From Craterostigma plantagineum (lineage: Eukaryota; Streptophyta; Magnoliopsida; Lamiales; Linderniaceae), in contig JAPQWV010000005.1 of assembly GCA_027422505.1 (NCBI GenBank), positions 16,448,501 to 16,512,500 of the forward strand: DNA of 64,000 nucleotides, given 5' to 3'. This document shows, one piece after another, positions 21,660 to 34,534 of the stretch (its first letter is position 1; each line of letters opens with the position of its first letter). Made by a program: the position numbers and the translations under genes. A model generated the notes under the pieces. That model searched no databases, was not told where the DNA came from, and saw only the letters and a program-made list of their open reading frames with translations.

Positions 21660-22136
21660 TTATATAAACTAGTACTTTCTGCACACTCTATACGTGTGCT
21701 TTAAAATATAATTATATGCATGTTACTTTAAGATAATGAAATATAATTTATAAATATATAAAGTGAAAACTAATGTGTTGGGGTAGAATTGCATAAACTA
21801 AGAATTTAGAAATGAAATGATAACTTATTAAATTAATTCAATCACAAAGAGAGGGACTGGATTGCAAGTAAAATGATAGACCAAGTTGGCAATTTTTATC
21901 CACCCTAGCCCTTTTATATAATTAATAGTTAATCTTAACCATAATACAGTAATATTTTTAAGTTAATTCTATTGGGAGTTCATTTTCCTATTTCACCCCT
22001 CTAATCTAACTAATTTATTAAATCATTATATTCTTCCAAAATTTAAACTATAATTAACTTGGTTATCATTACCTAAATTTCAACCATATAAATTTCACTA
22101 CCAAAGCCTTTAACAATTGTCCCCTACCATCTAAAC
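21660..22136. other. AT-rich intergenic DNA
   Basis: No gene, repeat or motif that I can support between the foldback element and the next MITE. Confidence 0.6.
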
Positions 22137-22548
22137 TAGAGCTGTCAAAACTGGCTAGTGGGGCAGGCCGGCCCGTAGCGACCAAAGCTCGCCCTGGGCG
22201 GGGGTAAGCCCGCCATTTGGCGGGCCTGCAAAATGAAGGCCCGAGCGAATTAATAAAATAAAAAATTTTAAAAAAAGAAAAAAAATGTAAAAAATAAAGA
22301 AAAATAATAATAATTAAATAGTTAAGCTCAAAATTAATTCTAATCAAATCTAATCTTCTAATAATAATTCATTTATGAACTTGAGTAAATTAAAAATCGG
22401 AGCTAGAAAATATTAAAATACCTATACAATTATATCAATATTTAATTAAAAATATCATATTAATAATTCCTGGCAGGCCTGCCCGCGGCCCGCCCCGCCC
22501 CTGGCGGGCCTGAGAAATGGCAGCCCGCCCCGCTAATTGACGTTACTA
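22137..22548. mobile_element. hAT MITE, same family as 14053-17145
   Basis: Left end TAGAGCTGTCAAAACTGG, right end inverted TAGTAACGTCAATTAG, with GC-rich GGCGGGCC blocks inside both ends and an AT-rich middle. Flanks ATCTAAAC and ATATAAAC agree at 7 of 8 positions. Confidence 0.82.
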
Positions 22549-22556
22549 ATATAAAC

Positions 22557-23667
22557 CTTTGTTGATGGGTAAATTATTAGAGTTTGTCATATATTTGATT
22601 TTATATTGTTAATGTTAATTTACAAAACGAAAAAAAAAGCTAGTATATTGCTTCACACACACACACATATATATATATATAGATATATATTATAATGTAT
22701 ATATGTTACTGTTAAGATTGTATATATTAATACGAACTATATTTTTAGATTAATCTATAGATTTTAAATAAATTAATATTTTAATGTTTATATAAAAGCG
22801 TATTGATTAATATAAGGAGTTAGATAATGAAAATAAATTTATATTGTATAAATGTATCCTGGGATAAAAAATCTTGACTAATATTTTCGAATAACTTATA
22901 CGAGTTATTGAATAAGATCATAGAATAATTATTGTTGAATTTATGTGATTACGTAAAATTGTATTTATAAATTTCATGTGTTTTTCACTAAGGGGTGTAA
23001 GGGGCACGAGATTCTCTGTCCCATTTGTTTGCCCCAATTTTTGTCCCGCATCCCAAATCTTTGACAAATGGCAAATCTAAGGGTTACCAATTCTTTCTTT
23101 TGGTTTTATTTATTTTAAAAATTTCTATTTATTCCACCAAATCCTAAAATCACCATTATTTTATTTGATGATATAATCAAATAAACATATCTAATTTCTT
23201 CTCTATTTCATAACGATCAAATTGATATTCATATCTTTTATTTCCGATATTTATAAGTATTATTTTATCTTGTATGTTCTAAATTGTGAGATATAAACTA
23301 GGATACAATTTTGGGACAGGTGATTAAAAAAGGGTGTAGGGATGTCAATAGTAGGACCGTATTTTTATTTCAATTTTTAAAAATAATCTTAACTACACAG
23401 CTAAAACATAATTATTGGTTAGATCTAGTTAAAATTACTTTCAGTACCTATGTGATAAAATATTTATTTTACAATATAACCTATATTATTATGCTATATA
23501 TAAAATACCAATTACTATTGTAAAAGAGAGAATGAGGCCGGTTTATATACCATATTGACACTTGATAGTCATTAATTGCGTTTAGTTCTTTGTGTGTGAT
23601 ATTTGCATTCCCTGGTTGCCGACTGTCTTTTTATTTATGCTTTAAATTAGTGGGCTCAAGCGATTAG
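22557..23667. other. AT-rich intergenic DNA
   Basis: Contains a compound (CA)n(TA)n microsatellite at about 22654-22690. No protein-like frame. Ends with ATTAG, part of the target duplication of element E. Confidence 0.6.
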
Positions 23668-26048
23668 TGTTGGGGTGGGCCCGATTAATCAACGCCAGCC
23701 CCCGAACAGCGCAACGTGGCTATAGCGGAAGCACGGTTTGTACCGAGCGGCGTAGGGTGGCAAATTTTCGATTTTTAATATCTAAATTCAACCCTACGCC
23801 ATTCGACTTCTCCCGAGGGTCTAAGATACTGCCCTAAGCCTCGGGAGATCGCGGTTAATTCGAATTATCAAAATTCGAATTTATTTCCAATTTATTCGAA
23901 TTAATAATTTAGATCCAAATTAATCGAACAAAGCGACAACCAGCCGTTTTTCGATTATTTGGAGACCGAAATGATTTTTGATCAATACCAAATTTTCCAG
24001 AATAATTCTACACTTCCCAACGTTCACAACGATAGGTCTTTTGAATTATTCCGATGTCGTTTGGTATTTTTCACAAAATCAAATCTGTGGTTCGAAATTA
24101 TTAATTCGAGTAAAGCGGCAGTTTGCCGTCTTTTGACTATTTGACGACCGAAACGATTTCTGATCGATACCTAATTTTTCCAGAATAATTCTACACTTCC
24201 CGATGTTTCCAACAATGGGTCTTGCGAATTATTCCGATATCTTTTGGTATTTTTCGTAAATCAAATCGTTAGGTTCGAGGTATACCTTCGGTGAACGGGA
24301 TTTCTTTTGTCGTCGCCTCGGATGGACGTGGCTACACCTCGTCTGGATCCCGGGGCTTCCGGGCTAGATTATCACGCCGGTATGACCTTGAGCGAACCTC
24401 TGAAACTGCTCCCGATGGCTAGCGCAGTTTGATTCGAGCGTTAGGACTCGTCAAACGAATCCGTGGCTTGTTGTACGTGGGTTAAGAAAAATGATTTTAA
24501 CCTTTTTTCTTTCTCTCTTCAAAAAAAATATCAATTCCCTTTTTTGCCTTAAGCAACTCACGTTGCTTTATGTATGATTTAATTTTTTTTTTTTTTAATT
24601 GAGACACTTGTTATAACAAGTGTCATATTAAATAATAAAAAAATGACTCATTTATTCTACACATCCCAACGTGGATGTGTAGAGTTTTCTATATTTTTTT
24701 TATTTTATTTTATGGTAATTTCCTTTTGGCCCTTAAAGTTTCTAAATTCTCAATTTAGTCCCTCAATTTTAAATAATAAAGTAATTAAATCCAATCTAAT
24801 TATTTTAATTATAATTGAGCCCACTTAGTTAATTAATTAAGCACTTAAGACAATTTCAAGTCCTAATTATTTCCGTGACCATCACTGGAATTTAACTAAC
24901 TCGTCGACACCTCGTATCAACTATGCTACTACCTCAACGAATCTCATTCGTTAGGTTCCACAGAAAAGCCCGCCGTTTTCGTTCAAGTTCATTACCATTT
25001 TTAAGCGCGACTCTCTAGGTCCGTCTCAACTGGCATGGGAGGAATCCACGAGTCCCGGTATTCGCCTAGCCAATCCCACGGTACCGGACAGATCCCAGTT
25101 GAGAACGAATTTTGATCTAATCGAAATTCGGGCGAACCGACTATAGTGTATACATTTAAATACTTCTTACGCCTTTCACTTGCGTCCCGGTTAGGTGAGA
25201 GTCATGCAAATGTCAAACTCACTAACCTAACACTATATTATAATCGAGACCGAACCGATTATTTAAACTCCGCTCTGTATCTAATACGAGCAAGTTTTCC
25301 AAGCTTCGGCCGAAGGCTTTATAATCGTCACTCTCCGATTACCTCATAGGACATTAACCTATACGAATATAGGCAGTGAATCCCGATAGCAGTCAAAGCC
25401 CGGCAATCACCTCCGTAAAGTCGGTTGCGTTTCGTCGCTGACCCGTGTTTCATTTATGAACACTTGCGAGCTTAGCCAACTAGCGACAAACCGAAATCGC
25501 GAAAGCAAATCCATCAATGACCCTATCGGTCTGAGGCTGCTATAGTCATTCGTTCAATCATTGACAACATCCTAGCCATGTGATTGAGACGAATACGAGC
25601 CGAATGTCCGGATACGCGATCCCTCCGATCACCTATATCTCCATCACGACCCACAACCTCTCAGGTAATCGGTGACACTACCGATACTATGTGGTCGTCA
25701 ATGGATAAGTCATATTCGGATATCTAGTCACCCACCTAGAATCTTTAGACTTACGGACTTTTTATTTAATGCTGAGATTAAGGACTGTCCGGTGTCTCCT
25801 CTCTCGTCCCACGAGAATCAGACATCCAACTCAAACATTTGGGTGTTATTTATTTATCGCACTACCGGATGCCAAGTAGACTTTAAATTTGATAAATAAA
25901 TAATAATGCCTTTGTTATAATGAAAATATATATTCATTAATTTATTTGACGGTATATACAATAAACCTGTCTTACAACCTATACATCATCGTGCGCCCTA
26001 TACTATTCCTAGTCCCCGTATGGCATTCCGAGGGCATACTCCCTAACA
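23668..26048 (-). repeat. 3' LTR of element E
   Basis: Minus strand TGTTAGGGAGTATGCC...GGCCCACCCCAACA. 2381 bp, near-identical to 31077-33465. Contains poly-T and an AT-rich stretch; no coding function. Frames of 60-75 codons inside are repeated in the partner LTR and are not genes. Confidence 0.95.
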
Positions 26049-26061
26049 GCCTCCCACTTGC
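26049..26061 (-). promoter_or_regulatory. polypurine tract of E
   Basis: Minus strand GCAAGTGGGAGGC directly before TGTTAGGG of the 3' LTR. Confidence 0.85.
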
Positions 26062-26083
26062 ATTCGAATGCCATGCGATGCAC

Positions 26084-29000
26084 CTAATGCCAGTCGCAAT
26101 GGTATCGTAGCCCCATCTTGTCCAGATGCTGTTCCATAACTGCTTGGGACAAGGGCTTCGTGAGTGGGTCCGCCACGTTTTCTGCGGTGGCGATTTTCTG
26201 CACGGCGACCATCCCGTTTTCAACGAACTCACGTAATACGTGATACTTTCTCTCGATATGTTTGGACTTGCTATGAGATCGTGGTTCCTTTGCTTGCGCG
26301 ACTGCACCGCTATTATCGCACCAAAGTGTAAGCGGTCTGTCAGCAACTGGTACCACAATAAGTTCCTCCAAGAACTTTTTCATCCAAACAGCTTCTTTAG
26401 CTGCCTCTGAGGCTGCTATGTATTCTGCCTCACATGTGGAATCGGCAGTCGTGCTTTGCTTGGAGCTTCTCCAAGACACTGCCCCACCGTTGAGCACGAA
26501 TACAAAACCTGAAGTAGATTTTCGGTCATCCACGTCCGACTGGAAGTCCGAATCGATATAACCAACTACTTCTAGTCCCGCTCCTCCATAAACCAGCGTT
26601 AAGTCTTTAGTCCGTCTAAGGTATTTAAAGATATTCTTAACGGCTGTCCAATGTTCTTCCTCTGGGTTTGCCTGAAACCGACTAACTACGCTCACAGTGT
26701 AAGCAATGTCCGGGCGTGTACACAACATTGCGTACATCAGACTACCCACTGCAGATGCATAGGGTATTCCACTCATTCGTCGTCTGTCTTCCTCACTTTG
26801 AGGTGACATTGACTTCGATAAATGGATCCCATGTCGCATTGGTAAGAACCCTCTCTTAGAGTCATCCATTCTGAATTTCTTCAGGATTTTCTCTAAGTAA
26901 AGGGCCTGAGATAAGCCGATCGTATGGTTCGCTCGATCCCTGAACAAGCGAATACCTAGTATATACGTCGCTTCTCCCAGGTCTTTCATGGAGAATTCGG
27001 TTGAAAGCCATGCTTTCACCGATGAGAGCATCCCAATGTCGTTTCCTATCAAAAGGATATCATCCACGTACAAATACAAGGAACGACACCATACTCCCAC
27101 TGCTCTTTCTGTAGACACATGGCTCATCTACGTTTTTTACGAATCCAAAGTTCCGAACTGCTTCATCGAAACGTAGGTTCCAGCTCCGAGATGCCTGTTT
27201 CAGTCCGTAAATTGACCGATTCAGTTTGCACACTTTGTGAGCATCTGCATGCGACTCAAAACCTTTTGGCTGCTCCATATAGATCTCCTCCTTGAGGAAT
27301 CCATTAAGGAATGTCGTTTTGACGTCCATCTGCCAAATCTCATAATCATAGTGCGCAGCTATGGCGAGCATTATCCGGATGGACTTGATCATGGCTACAG
27401 GTGAGAAAGTCTCCTCATAGTCAACTCCCTCTTTTTGGTTATAGCCCTTGGCAACCAACCTGGCCTTGTACGTCTCAACTTGTCCGTCAGATCCAATCTT
27501 CCTCTTGTAAATCCATTTACAACCGATTGGTCTAAAACCACTCGGTAGGTCTACAAGAGTCCAGACTTTGTTGGAGTACATTGAGTCCATCTCAGCTCGC
27601 ATAGCCTCAATCCATCTCGCTAAGTCAACATCGGATATAGCTTGATCGAAAGTAGCGGGATCTTCTCTTAGATGTCCCCTAGTCGCAACATAACCTTGTT
27701 CGACATGTGACATGCCATACCGCTGTGGTTGGCGAGGCACCCTTTCAGATCGTCGCATGACTGGTTCGCTCGGACCATCCGAATCCTGTGTGGGCGTTCG
27801 GTCGACTGCTCCTCGAGAGTGACCTCACGGCCAATGCCAAAATCTCGAATGAACTCTTCCTCGAGAAAATGTGCATGTAGGCCAACAACGATCCTTTGAT
27901 CATCGTGAAAATAGAATAGGTACCCCATAGAGTCTTCGGGGTAACCTATGAAACGTCCTTTTACTGACCTAGACTCCAATTTATCGGTTTTCAGCTTTTT
28001 CACATAGGCGGGGCAAACCCCAAATTCTAATATGTGATAAGCTTGGTAAACGACCAGTCCATATCTCATACGAAATGCCATTAACAGACTTCGAGGGACA
28101 CCGGTTAATGGTATATGCCGCTGTCAAAAGCGCGTATCCCCACAATGACATCGGTAAATCTGTATAGCTCAACATAGAACGAACCATATCTAATAAAGTT
28201 CGATTTCTACGTTCGGCCACGCCATTCAACTGTGGCGTGCCGGGCGGAGTCATCTGTGATAAAATACCGTTCTCTTTTAAGAACTGGTCAAACTCGACAC
28301 TCATGTACTCGCCACCTCGATCCGATCGAATGGCTTTAATGAGCTTCGAAGTTTCATTTTCCACCAACGCCTTATACTCCTTGAACCTATCAAGAGCATC
28401 AGCTTTATACCTCATCAGATACACGAGTCCGTAACGACTGTGATCATCCGTAAAGGTAATAAAATAGTGGAAGTCACCTCGAGCCTTCACATTGAATGGC
28501 CCGCAAACGTCTATGTGAATTAAACCGAGAATTTCCGTGGCTCTATTAAAAGTCCCGGTGAAGGGTGATCGGGTCATTTTACCTTTGAGGCATGACTCAC
28601 AAGTCGGATAGGGATCTGATCCCAACGGTGTCAATATCCCATTTTTCTCCAACTCGTGAATCTTGCGTTCTCCAGCATGATCTAATCGAAGATGCCACAA
28701 GTATCTCGCATTTATTCCCATCTTTCGTTTATTTGTGACAATATTCACAGATATATCGTTCTGGGTATTTAAATAGTACAAACCATTAAATAGTGTCGCG
28801 CTGCCAACATTTTTATTTCTATACATAATGTGGCATGTATTATTATTAAAACTAAATACATAACCATTCCTGCTCAAAACAGGAATGGAGACGATGTTCT
28901 TAAATCCCCTCGGGAGTACAAGACAATCGTACAAACGCAACACATGCCCAAAAGATAATACAAGAGATCTTGATCCGACGTGGCTTGCCGAGATACTATC

Positions 29001-29977
29001 CCCGCTTCCCAATCTGACCTCGATCTCACGCTCCCCAAGCGCTCTACTTGGTCCCAGACCCTGCGTGGAAACACAAATATGAGTACTAGCCCCCGAATCC
29101 AATATCCAGGAAGTAGAGTATACAGATGAAGAACAAACTGTTTCTAAAACATTTAGTTCCATACCTGAGGCAGCCTGCTCACCCTTGAGCTTCGGACAGT
29201 CACGCTTCCAGTGGCCCAGCGCACCGCAATGCAGACACCTATCCGTCGGCTTTACACCAGTTTGTTTCGATTTCCCAGAAGATAGTTTCTTATTGGAAAC
29301 CTTCCCTGTTGGCTTGAGCTTGTTGCCCTTCTTCTTTTTGCCTTTCTGGGGATTTGAAGAAGTGGCGACAAGTGCAGTCTGCTTTGCCCTCTTCATCTGA
29401 CCTTGCACCGTTGCTAACTGATTCATCAGATCAGGAAGCAATAGCGTCATGCCGTTCAGATGGTAGTTCACAATGAACGCGTTGAAGGACGGAGGAGACT
29501 GCAAGATGAGATCATTTTGTAATTCACGATCAAATCGAAAATTGAGAGTCTCCAACCTCTCGATCATGGTGATCATGTTCATAACATGCTCGCCAACGTT
29601 CTCACCCTCAGACATCCTCGATCGGAAGAGCTGCGACGAAGTCGCATAACGAGCCGTCCTAGACGTTTCACCGTAAAGCTCTTTTAAATGTTGAACATCA
29701 CTCGAGCATCAGCCATACTTTCGTGGCTACGCTGCAGTGCGTTACTCATTGATCCGAGGACATGAGCCTTTACGAGCTTCTCGTCACGCAGTCGCTTGTC
29801 ATAAGCGGCACGAGCCTGCTCGGATGCCCGCGCCCCTGGGGCTGGCGGCATTTCGGAGTCAAGAATATAAACTAGGTTCTCAATCTCAAGGAAAATCCTC
29901 AAGTTGCGAAGCCAGTCTGAATAGTTTGGCCCAGTCAACCTATTCTCCTTGAGCAGTACATTTAAAGCGGTCGACAT
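26084..29977 (-). pseudogene. gag-pol of element E (frameshifted)
   Basis: Starts at ATG 29977 (MSTALNVLLKENRLTGPNYS). In order: gag core; intact CCHC knuckle CLHCGALGHWKRDC (29196-29237); protease DSGAS (about 29099); GAG-pre-integrase with LWHLRLDHAG and CESC; integrase core with IDVCGPF, SDRGGEYMS and GVAERRNR, where the second Asp and the Glu are separated by 35 residues as in copia; chromodomain-free linker; RT with QMDVKTTFLNG and YVDD (about 27059-27068); RNase H with EAEYIAA and LWCDNSGAVAQAKEP; end at 26084. Single-base frameshifts lie near 29690, 28020, 27760 and 27085. Catalytic residues all survive. Gag would assemble particles and pol would copy and integrate the RNA. Confidence 0.92.
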
Positions 29978-31063
29978 AATTTCAAAAAGAGAGAAAATGC
30001 TGCAGAAAATAAAAGGCATATTAAGTCGATTGTATAGGTTATCAAACGCGAACAAGGACTTTTTATTCCGTTTGACTCCCACTATCTTTTCATAAACTCC
30101 ATTCTCCCTACGGATGTTTTGGAAGTTTCGTTGATAACTTCGATAGTGGAGTTGATGTCCCCGTGGACGGGTGCAAACCTCAACCTCTGTCGTTTTATTG
30201 GTTTGCAGCGGCCCACGAAGTCGTGCTCCGCACGAATCCGACCTTGTCGAATGTCTCAACTATCTTTGCCTCAGTCAGGGACCCCCGCCGGCAAACCCGG
30301 AACAAGGCGGTATGACTGTCTAAGTGCGACCTATCAACGTTGCTCAAAACCGCACACTTGAACCATACGTTTTACCGCAGAGTGTGGTCTTGGCGAGCGG
30401 CTCAAATGCACCCGAGCAAGCCGAAACAAAAGCAAATGCAAGGCGCCGGCATACCCGAAACCAAACCTTGCATTTAGATTTTGTAACAACTAGACCCGAG
30501 CTTGATAGAAGACAGGGCATCCAATCCCTTTACTCACTTAGTATTCGTACGGGAGATTTTTGTAACTCATAGCATATTAAAATTAAGCACGAGCACGTAA
30601 ATGCGTTAAATAAATTCCTAACCCTAGGAAAGCAATTTAAATGGACAAATATGCGGACTATTTCTAGACTGGTCCTATTACATGGGTCGTAAAACGATCG
30701 GGTCTTCGATCTTCAACCGTCGAGTCATCGTTACGATGGTTGTCGAATCCTCCAATCTCGCCTTGCGTCGAACAGCCGTCATTTTATCTAACCTATCTAA
30801 TAAAGCAATAAAATACAATACGGGGGCAATTATTTCCCAAACAACCCGTAATTCATGTACATACCGGGGGCGGCAAACGGCCCTTAAACAAATAACCCAG
30901 TTAGAACCTAAGCCCGCGTAAATGTCCCACATAAACATGCAACACAGAATTTTGACAGGGTGTCCAACCGACGTCACGAGCGACGATAGTCTCCAAACTA
31001 CGTCGACCGTTCGTTCGCCACATCGGCTTTCGAGGCCTTCGGTCGAAACATACATGAGCCTTG
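29978..31063 (-). other. 5' leader of element E
   Basis: 1.1 kb noncoding leader between primer site and gag. Contains the conserved inverted-repeat arms at 30075-30152 and the conserved block at about 30490-30550 (TTGATAGAAGACAGG...CTTTACTCACTTAGTATT on the plus strand), both found in elements D and B. Confidence 0.75.
30075..30152 (-). promoter_or_regulatory. conserved inverted-repeat (putative RNA stem) upstream of gag, element E
   Basis: Plus-strand arms ACTCCCACTATC (30075-30086) and GATAGTGGAGT (30142-30152) are complementary apart from one extra C. The pair lies 98-175 nt upstream of the gag start. The same pair is present in D and B. Confidence 0.55.
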
Positions 31064-31075
31064 GCTCTGATACCA
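31064..31075 (-). promoter_or_regulatory. primer-binding site of E
   Basis: Minus strand TGGTATCAGAGC, one base after the 5' LTR end CCCCAACA. Confidence 0.92.
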
Positions 31076-31076
31076 C

Positions 31077-33465
31077 TGTTGGGGTGGGCCCGATTAATCG
31101 ACGCCAGCCCCCGAACAGCGCAACGTGGCTATAGCGGAAGCACGGTTTGTACCGAGCGGCGTAGGGTGGCAAATTTTCGATTTTTAATATCTAAATTCAA
31201 CCCTACGCCATTCGACTTCTCCCGAGGGTCTAAGGTACTGCCCTAAGCCTCGGGAGATCGCGGTTAATTCGAATTATCAAAATTCGAATTTATTTCCAAT
31301 TTATTCGAATTAATAATTTAGATCCAAATTAATCGAACAAAGCGACAACCAGCCGTTTTTCGATTATTTGGAGACCGAAATGATTTTTGATCAATACAAA
31401 ATTTTCCAGAATAATTCTACACTTCCCAACGTTCGCAACGATAGGTCTTTCGAATTATTCCGATGTCGTTTAGTATTTTTCACAAAATCAAATCTGTGGT
31501 TCGAAATTATTAATTCGAGTAAAGCGGCAGTTTGCAGTCTTTTGACTATTTGACGACCGAAACGATTTCCGATCGATACCAAATTTTTCCAGAATAATTC
31601 TACACTTCCCGATGTTTCCAACAAGGGGTCTTGCGAATTATTCCGATATCTTTTGGTATTTTTCGTAAATCAAATCGTTAGGTTCGAGGTATACGTTCGG
31701 TGAACGGGATTTCTTTTGTCGTCGCCTCGGATGGACGTGGCTACACCTCGTCTGGATCCCGGGGCTTCCGGGCTAGATTATCACGCCGGTATGACCTTGA
31801 GCGAACCTCTGAAACTGCTCCCGATGGCTAGCGCAGTTTGATTCGAGCGTTAGGACTCGTCAAACGAATCCGTGGCTTGTTGTACGTGGGTTAAGAATTA
31901 TGGTTTTACCCTTTTTTCTTTCTCTCTTCAAAAAAAATATCAATTCCCTTTTTTGCCTTAAGCAACTCACGTTGCTTTATGTATGATTTAATTTTTTTTT
32001 TTTTTTTAATTGAGACACTTGTTATAACAAGTGTCATATTAAATAATAAAAAAATGACTCATTTATTCTACACATCCCAACGTGGATGTGTAGAGTTTTC
32101 TATATATATATTTTTTTTATTTTATTTTATGGTAATTTCCTTTTGGCCCTTAAAGTTTCTAAATTCTCAATTTAGTCCCTCAATTTTAAATAATAAAGTA
32201 ATTAAATCCAATCTAATTATTTTAATTATAATTGAGCCCACTTAGTTAATTAATTAAGCACTTAAGACAATCTCAAGTCCTAATTATTTCCGTGACCATC
32301 ACTGGAATTTAACTAACTCTTCGACACCTCGTATCAACTATGCCACTACCTCAACGAATCTCATTCGTTAGGTTCCACAGAAAAGCCCGCCGTTTTCGTT
32401 CAAGTTCATTACCATTTTTAAGCGCGACTCTCTAGGTCCGTCTCAACTGGCATGGAAGGAATCCACGAGTCCCGGTATTCGCCTAGCCAATCCCACGGTA
32501 CCGGACAGATCCCAGTTGAGAACGAATTTTGATCTAATCGAAATTCGGGCGAACCGACTATAGTGTATACATTTAAATACTTCTTACGCCTTTCACTTGC
32601 GTCCCGGTTAGGTGAGAGCCATGCAAATGTCAAACTCACTAACCTAACACTATGTTATAATCGAGACCGAACCGATTATTTAAACTCCGCTCTGTATCTA
32701 ATACGAGCAAGTTTTCCAAGCTTCGGCCGAAGGCTTTATAATCGTCACTCTCCGATTACCTCATAGGACATTAACCTATACGAATATAGGCAGTGAATCC
32801 CGATAGCAGTCAAAGCCCGGCAATCACCTCCGTAAAGTCGGTTGCGTTTCGTCGCTGACCCGTGTTTCATTTATGAACACTTGCGAGCTTAGCCAACTAG
32901 CGACAAACCGAAATCGCGAAAGCAAATCCATCAATGAGCCTATCGGTCTGAGGCTGCTATAGTCATTCGTTCAATCATTGACAACATCCTAGCCATGTGA
33001 TTGAGACGAATACGAGCCGAATGTCCGGATACGCGATCCCTCCGATCACCTATATCTCCATCACGACCCACAACCTCTCAGGTAATCGGTGACACTACCG
33101 ATACTATGTGGTCGTCAATGGATAAGTCATATTCGGATATCTAGTCACCCACCTAGAATCTTTAGACTTACGGACTTTTTATTTAATGCTGAGATTAAGG
33201 ACTGTCCGGTGTCTCCTCTCTTGTCCCACGAGAATCAGACATCCAACTCAAACATTTGGGTGTTATTTATTTATCGCACTACCGGATGCCAAGTAGACTT
33301 TAAATTCGATAAATAAATAATAATGCCTTTATTATAATGAAAATATATATTCATTAATTTATTTGACGGTATATACAATAAACCTGTCTTACAACCTATA
33401 CATCATCGTGCGCCCTATACTATTTCTAGTCCCCGTATGGCATTCCGAGGGCATACTCCCTAACA
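31077..33465 (-). repeat. 5' LTR of element E
   Basis: 2389 bp, TGTTAGGGAGTATGCC...CCCCAACA on the minus strand. Differs from the 3' LTR by about 26 substitutions, a longer poly-T and a TATATA expansion near 32101. Confidence 0.95.
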
Positions 33466-33618
33466 ATCAGGGGCAATCAAATATGAGACTGGCAGATATT
33501 GGTACGATCGACAAGTCGGCCATTGACGACCCGGAGATCATGGGAGATGCACAGGGAAGCCATTCCCCACCCAAACCTCTCTCCTCATGATCATTTTGTC
33601 TTGGTACGATCGACAAGT
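33466..33618. other. unexplained 150-bp segment with a direct repeat
   Basis: Unique sequence between element E and the truncated 3' LTR of D. TTGGTACGATCGACAAGTCG occurs twice, at about 33491 and 33602. It joins D LTR sequence at CGACCGAGTC. Confidence 0.6.
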
Positions 33619-34521
33619 CGACCGAGTCTTTGTTCCAGAACCTCACTATAGATTATAGTACTACGTATAAACCCTTCACCTGTGTCCCAATCGAGTGAGA
33701 GCCATGGTCTATGTCAAACTCATTAAACTCGATTCTATGATAAAACGGTGACGAGGCAAATTACCAACTACCCTCCATGTCTAACATGAGTTAGTTCAAT
33801 ACCTTGCCCAAGGATTTCGTAATTTCACGTCGCCGTCCACATATGATACTTGTCTCGATTACTTATGAGACTGCGAATCCGTACTTGGTGCTCTGAGCCC
33901 GGCAGTCACAAATGGTTATCAAGACCGCATTTGGCCTGCTGACCCATGCAACAGCAAATCGGGTCGTGGGGAACCAGTGACAGTCGAGACTTCGAAGTCA
34001 ACTCCGTTAAAGCCCCTTTCGGTCTTAGGTTCATGTAGACTACTATAGTATTGTCGTCGGTCATTGACACTCCTTGAGAAGTAAACCATGTTCGACCGTA
34101 CGACCCCTGAGTCAGAGTCCATGAAACGATTCAATCCCTTGATTCGATTCGTATAACAAGTCATGACCTCCACTTCCAAGCGAGAAACGGCACACGATAG
34201 GTCATCGACAAATAAGCCGTGATCAATTATCCAGCACCCAACTGGAGCTTTAGGCTTACGGACTTTTAATGTTCGAGGTTAAGAGTCCACTGGTGCCTTC
34301 CTCTCTCGTGCCCATCGAGAACAGTGACTCAACTCGACACATTTGGATTTGTTCATTTATTGCTTTACTGGATGCTAAGTAAAGAACTCATATATCAATA
34401 AACGAACAATGCATTTCCATAAACACACGAATATATTTTATTACAAAAAGTCGAATGATAAATAAGCTAATGCCCTATACAATCTAATCCTCGTCTAGCA
34501 TTCGAGGGCATATTCCTAACA
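33619..34521 (-). repeat. partial 3' LTR of D
   Basis: Homologous to about 41409-42284 of the 5' LTR. The part matching 40421-41408 is absent. Minus-strand start TGTTAGGAATATGCCC. Confidence 0.88.
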
Positions 34522-34534
34522 ATCTCCCACTTGG
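34522..34534 (-). promoter_or_regulatory. polypurine tract of D
   Basis: Minus strand AAGTGGGAGATT directly before TGTTAGGAATATGCC. Confidence 0.82.

Larger units (their letters stand above)
23668..33465 (-). mobile_element. Ty1/copia element E, complete structure
   Basis: 9.8 kb. LTRs of 2381 and 2389 bp, iMet primer site, long leader, gag-pol and polypurine tract in the correct order on the minus strand. Flanks ATTAG (23663-23667) and ATCAG (33466-33470) match at 4 of 5. By hand I count about 26 substitutions between the LTRs, roughly 1.1%, so it is the youngest datable insertion here. Coding region is nevertheless frameshifted. Confidence 0.95.

Noticed and set aside
24900..25900. Short frames in the E LTR that recur in the other LTR
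   Set aside because: Repetition is due to the LTR pair; no start context or protein similarity.
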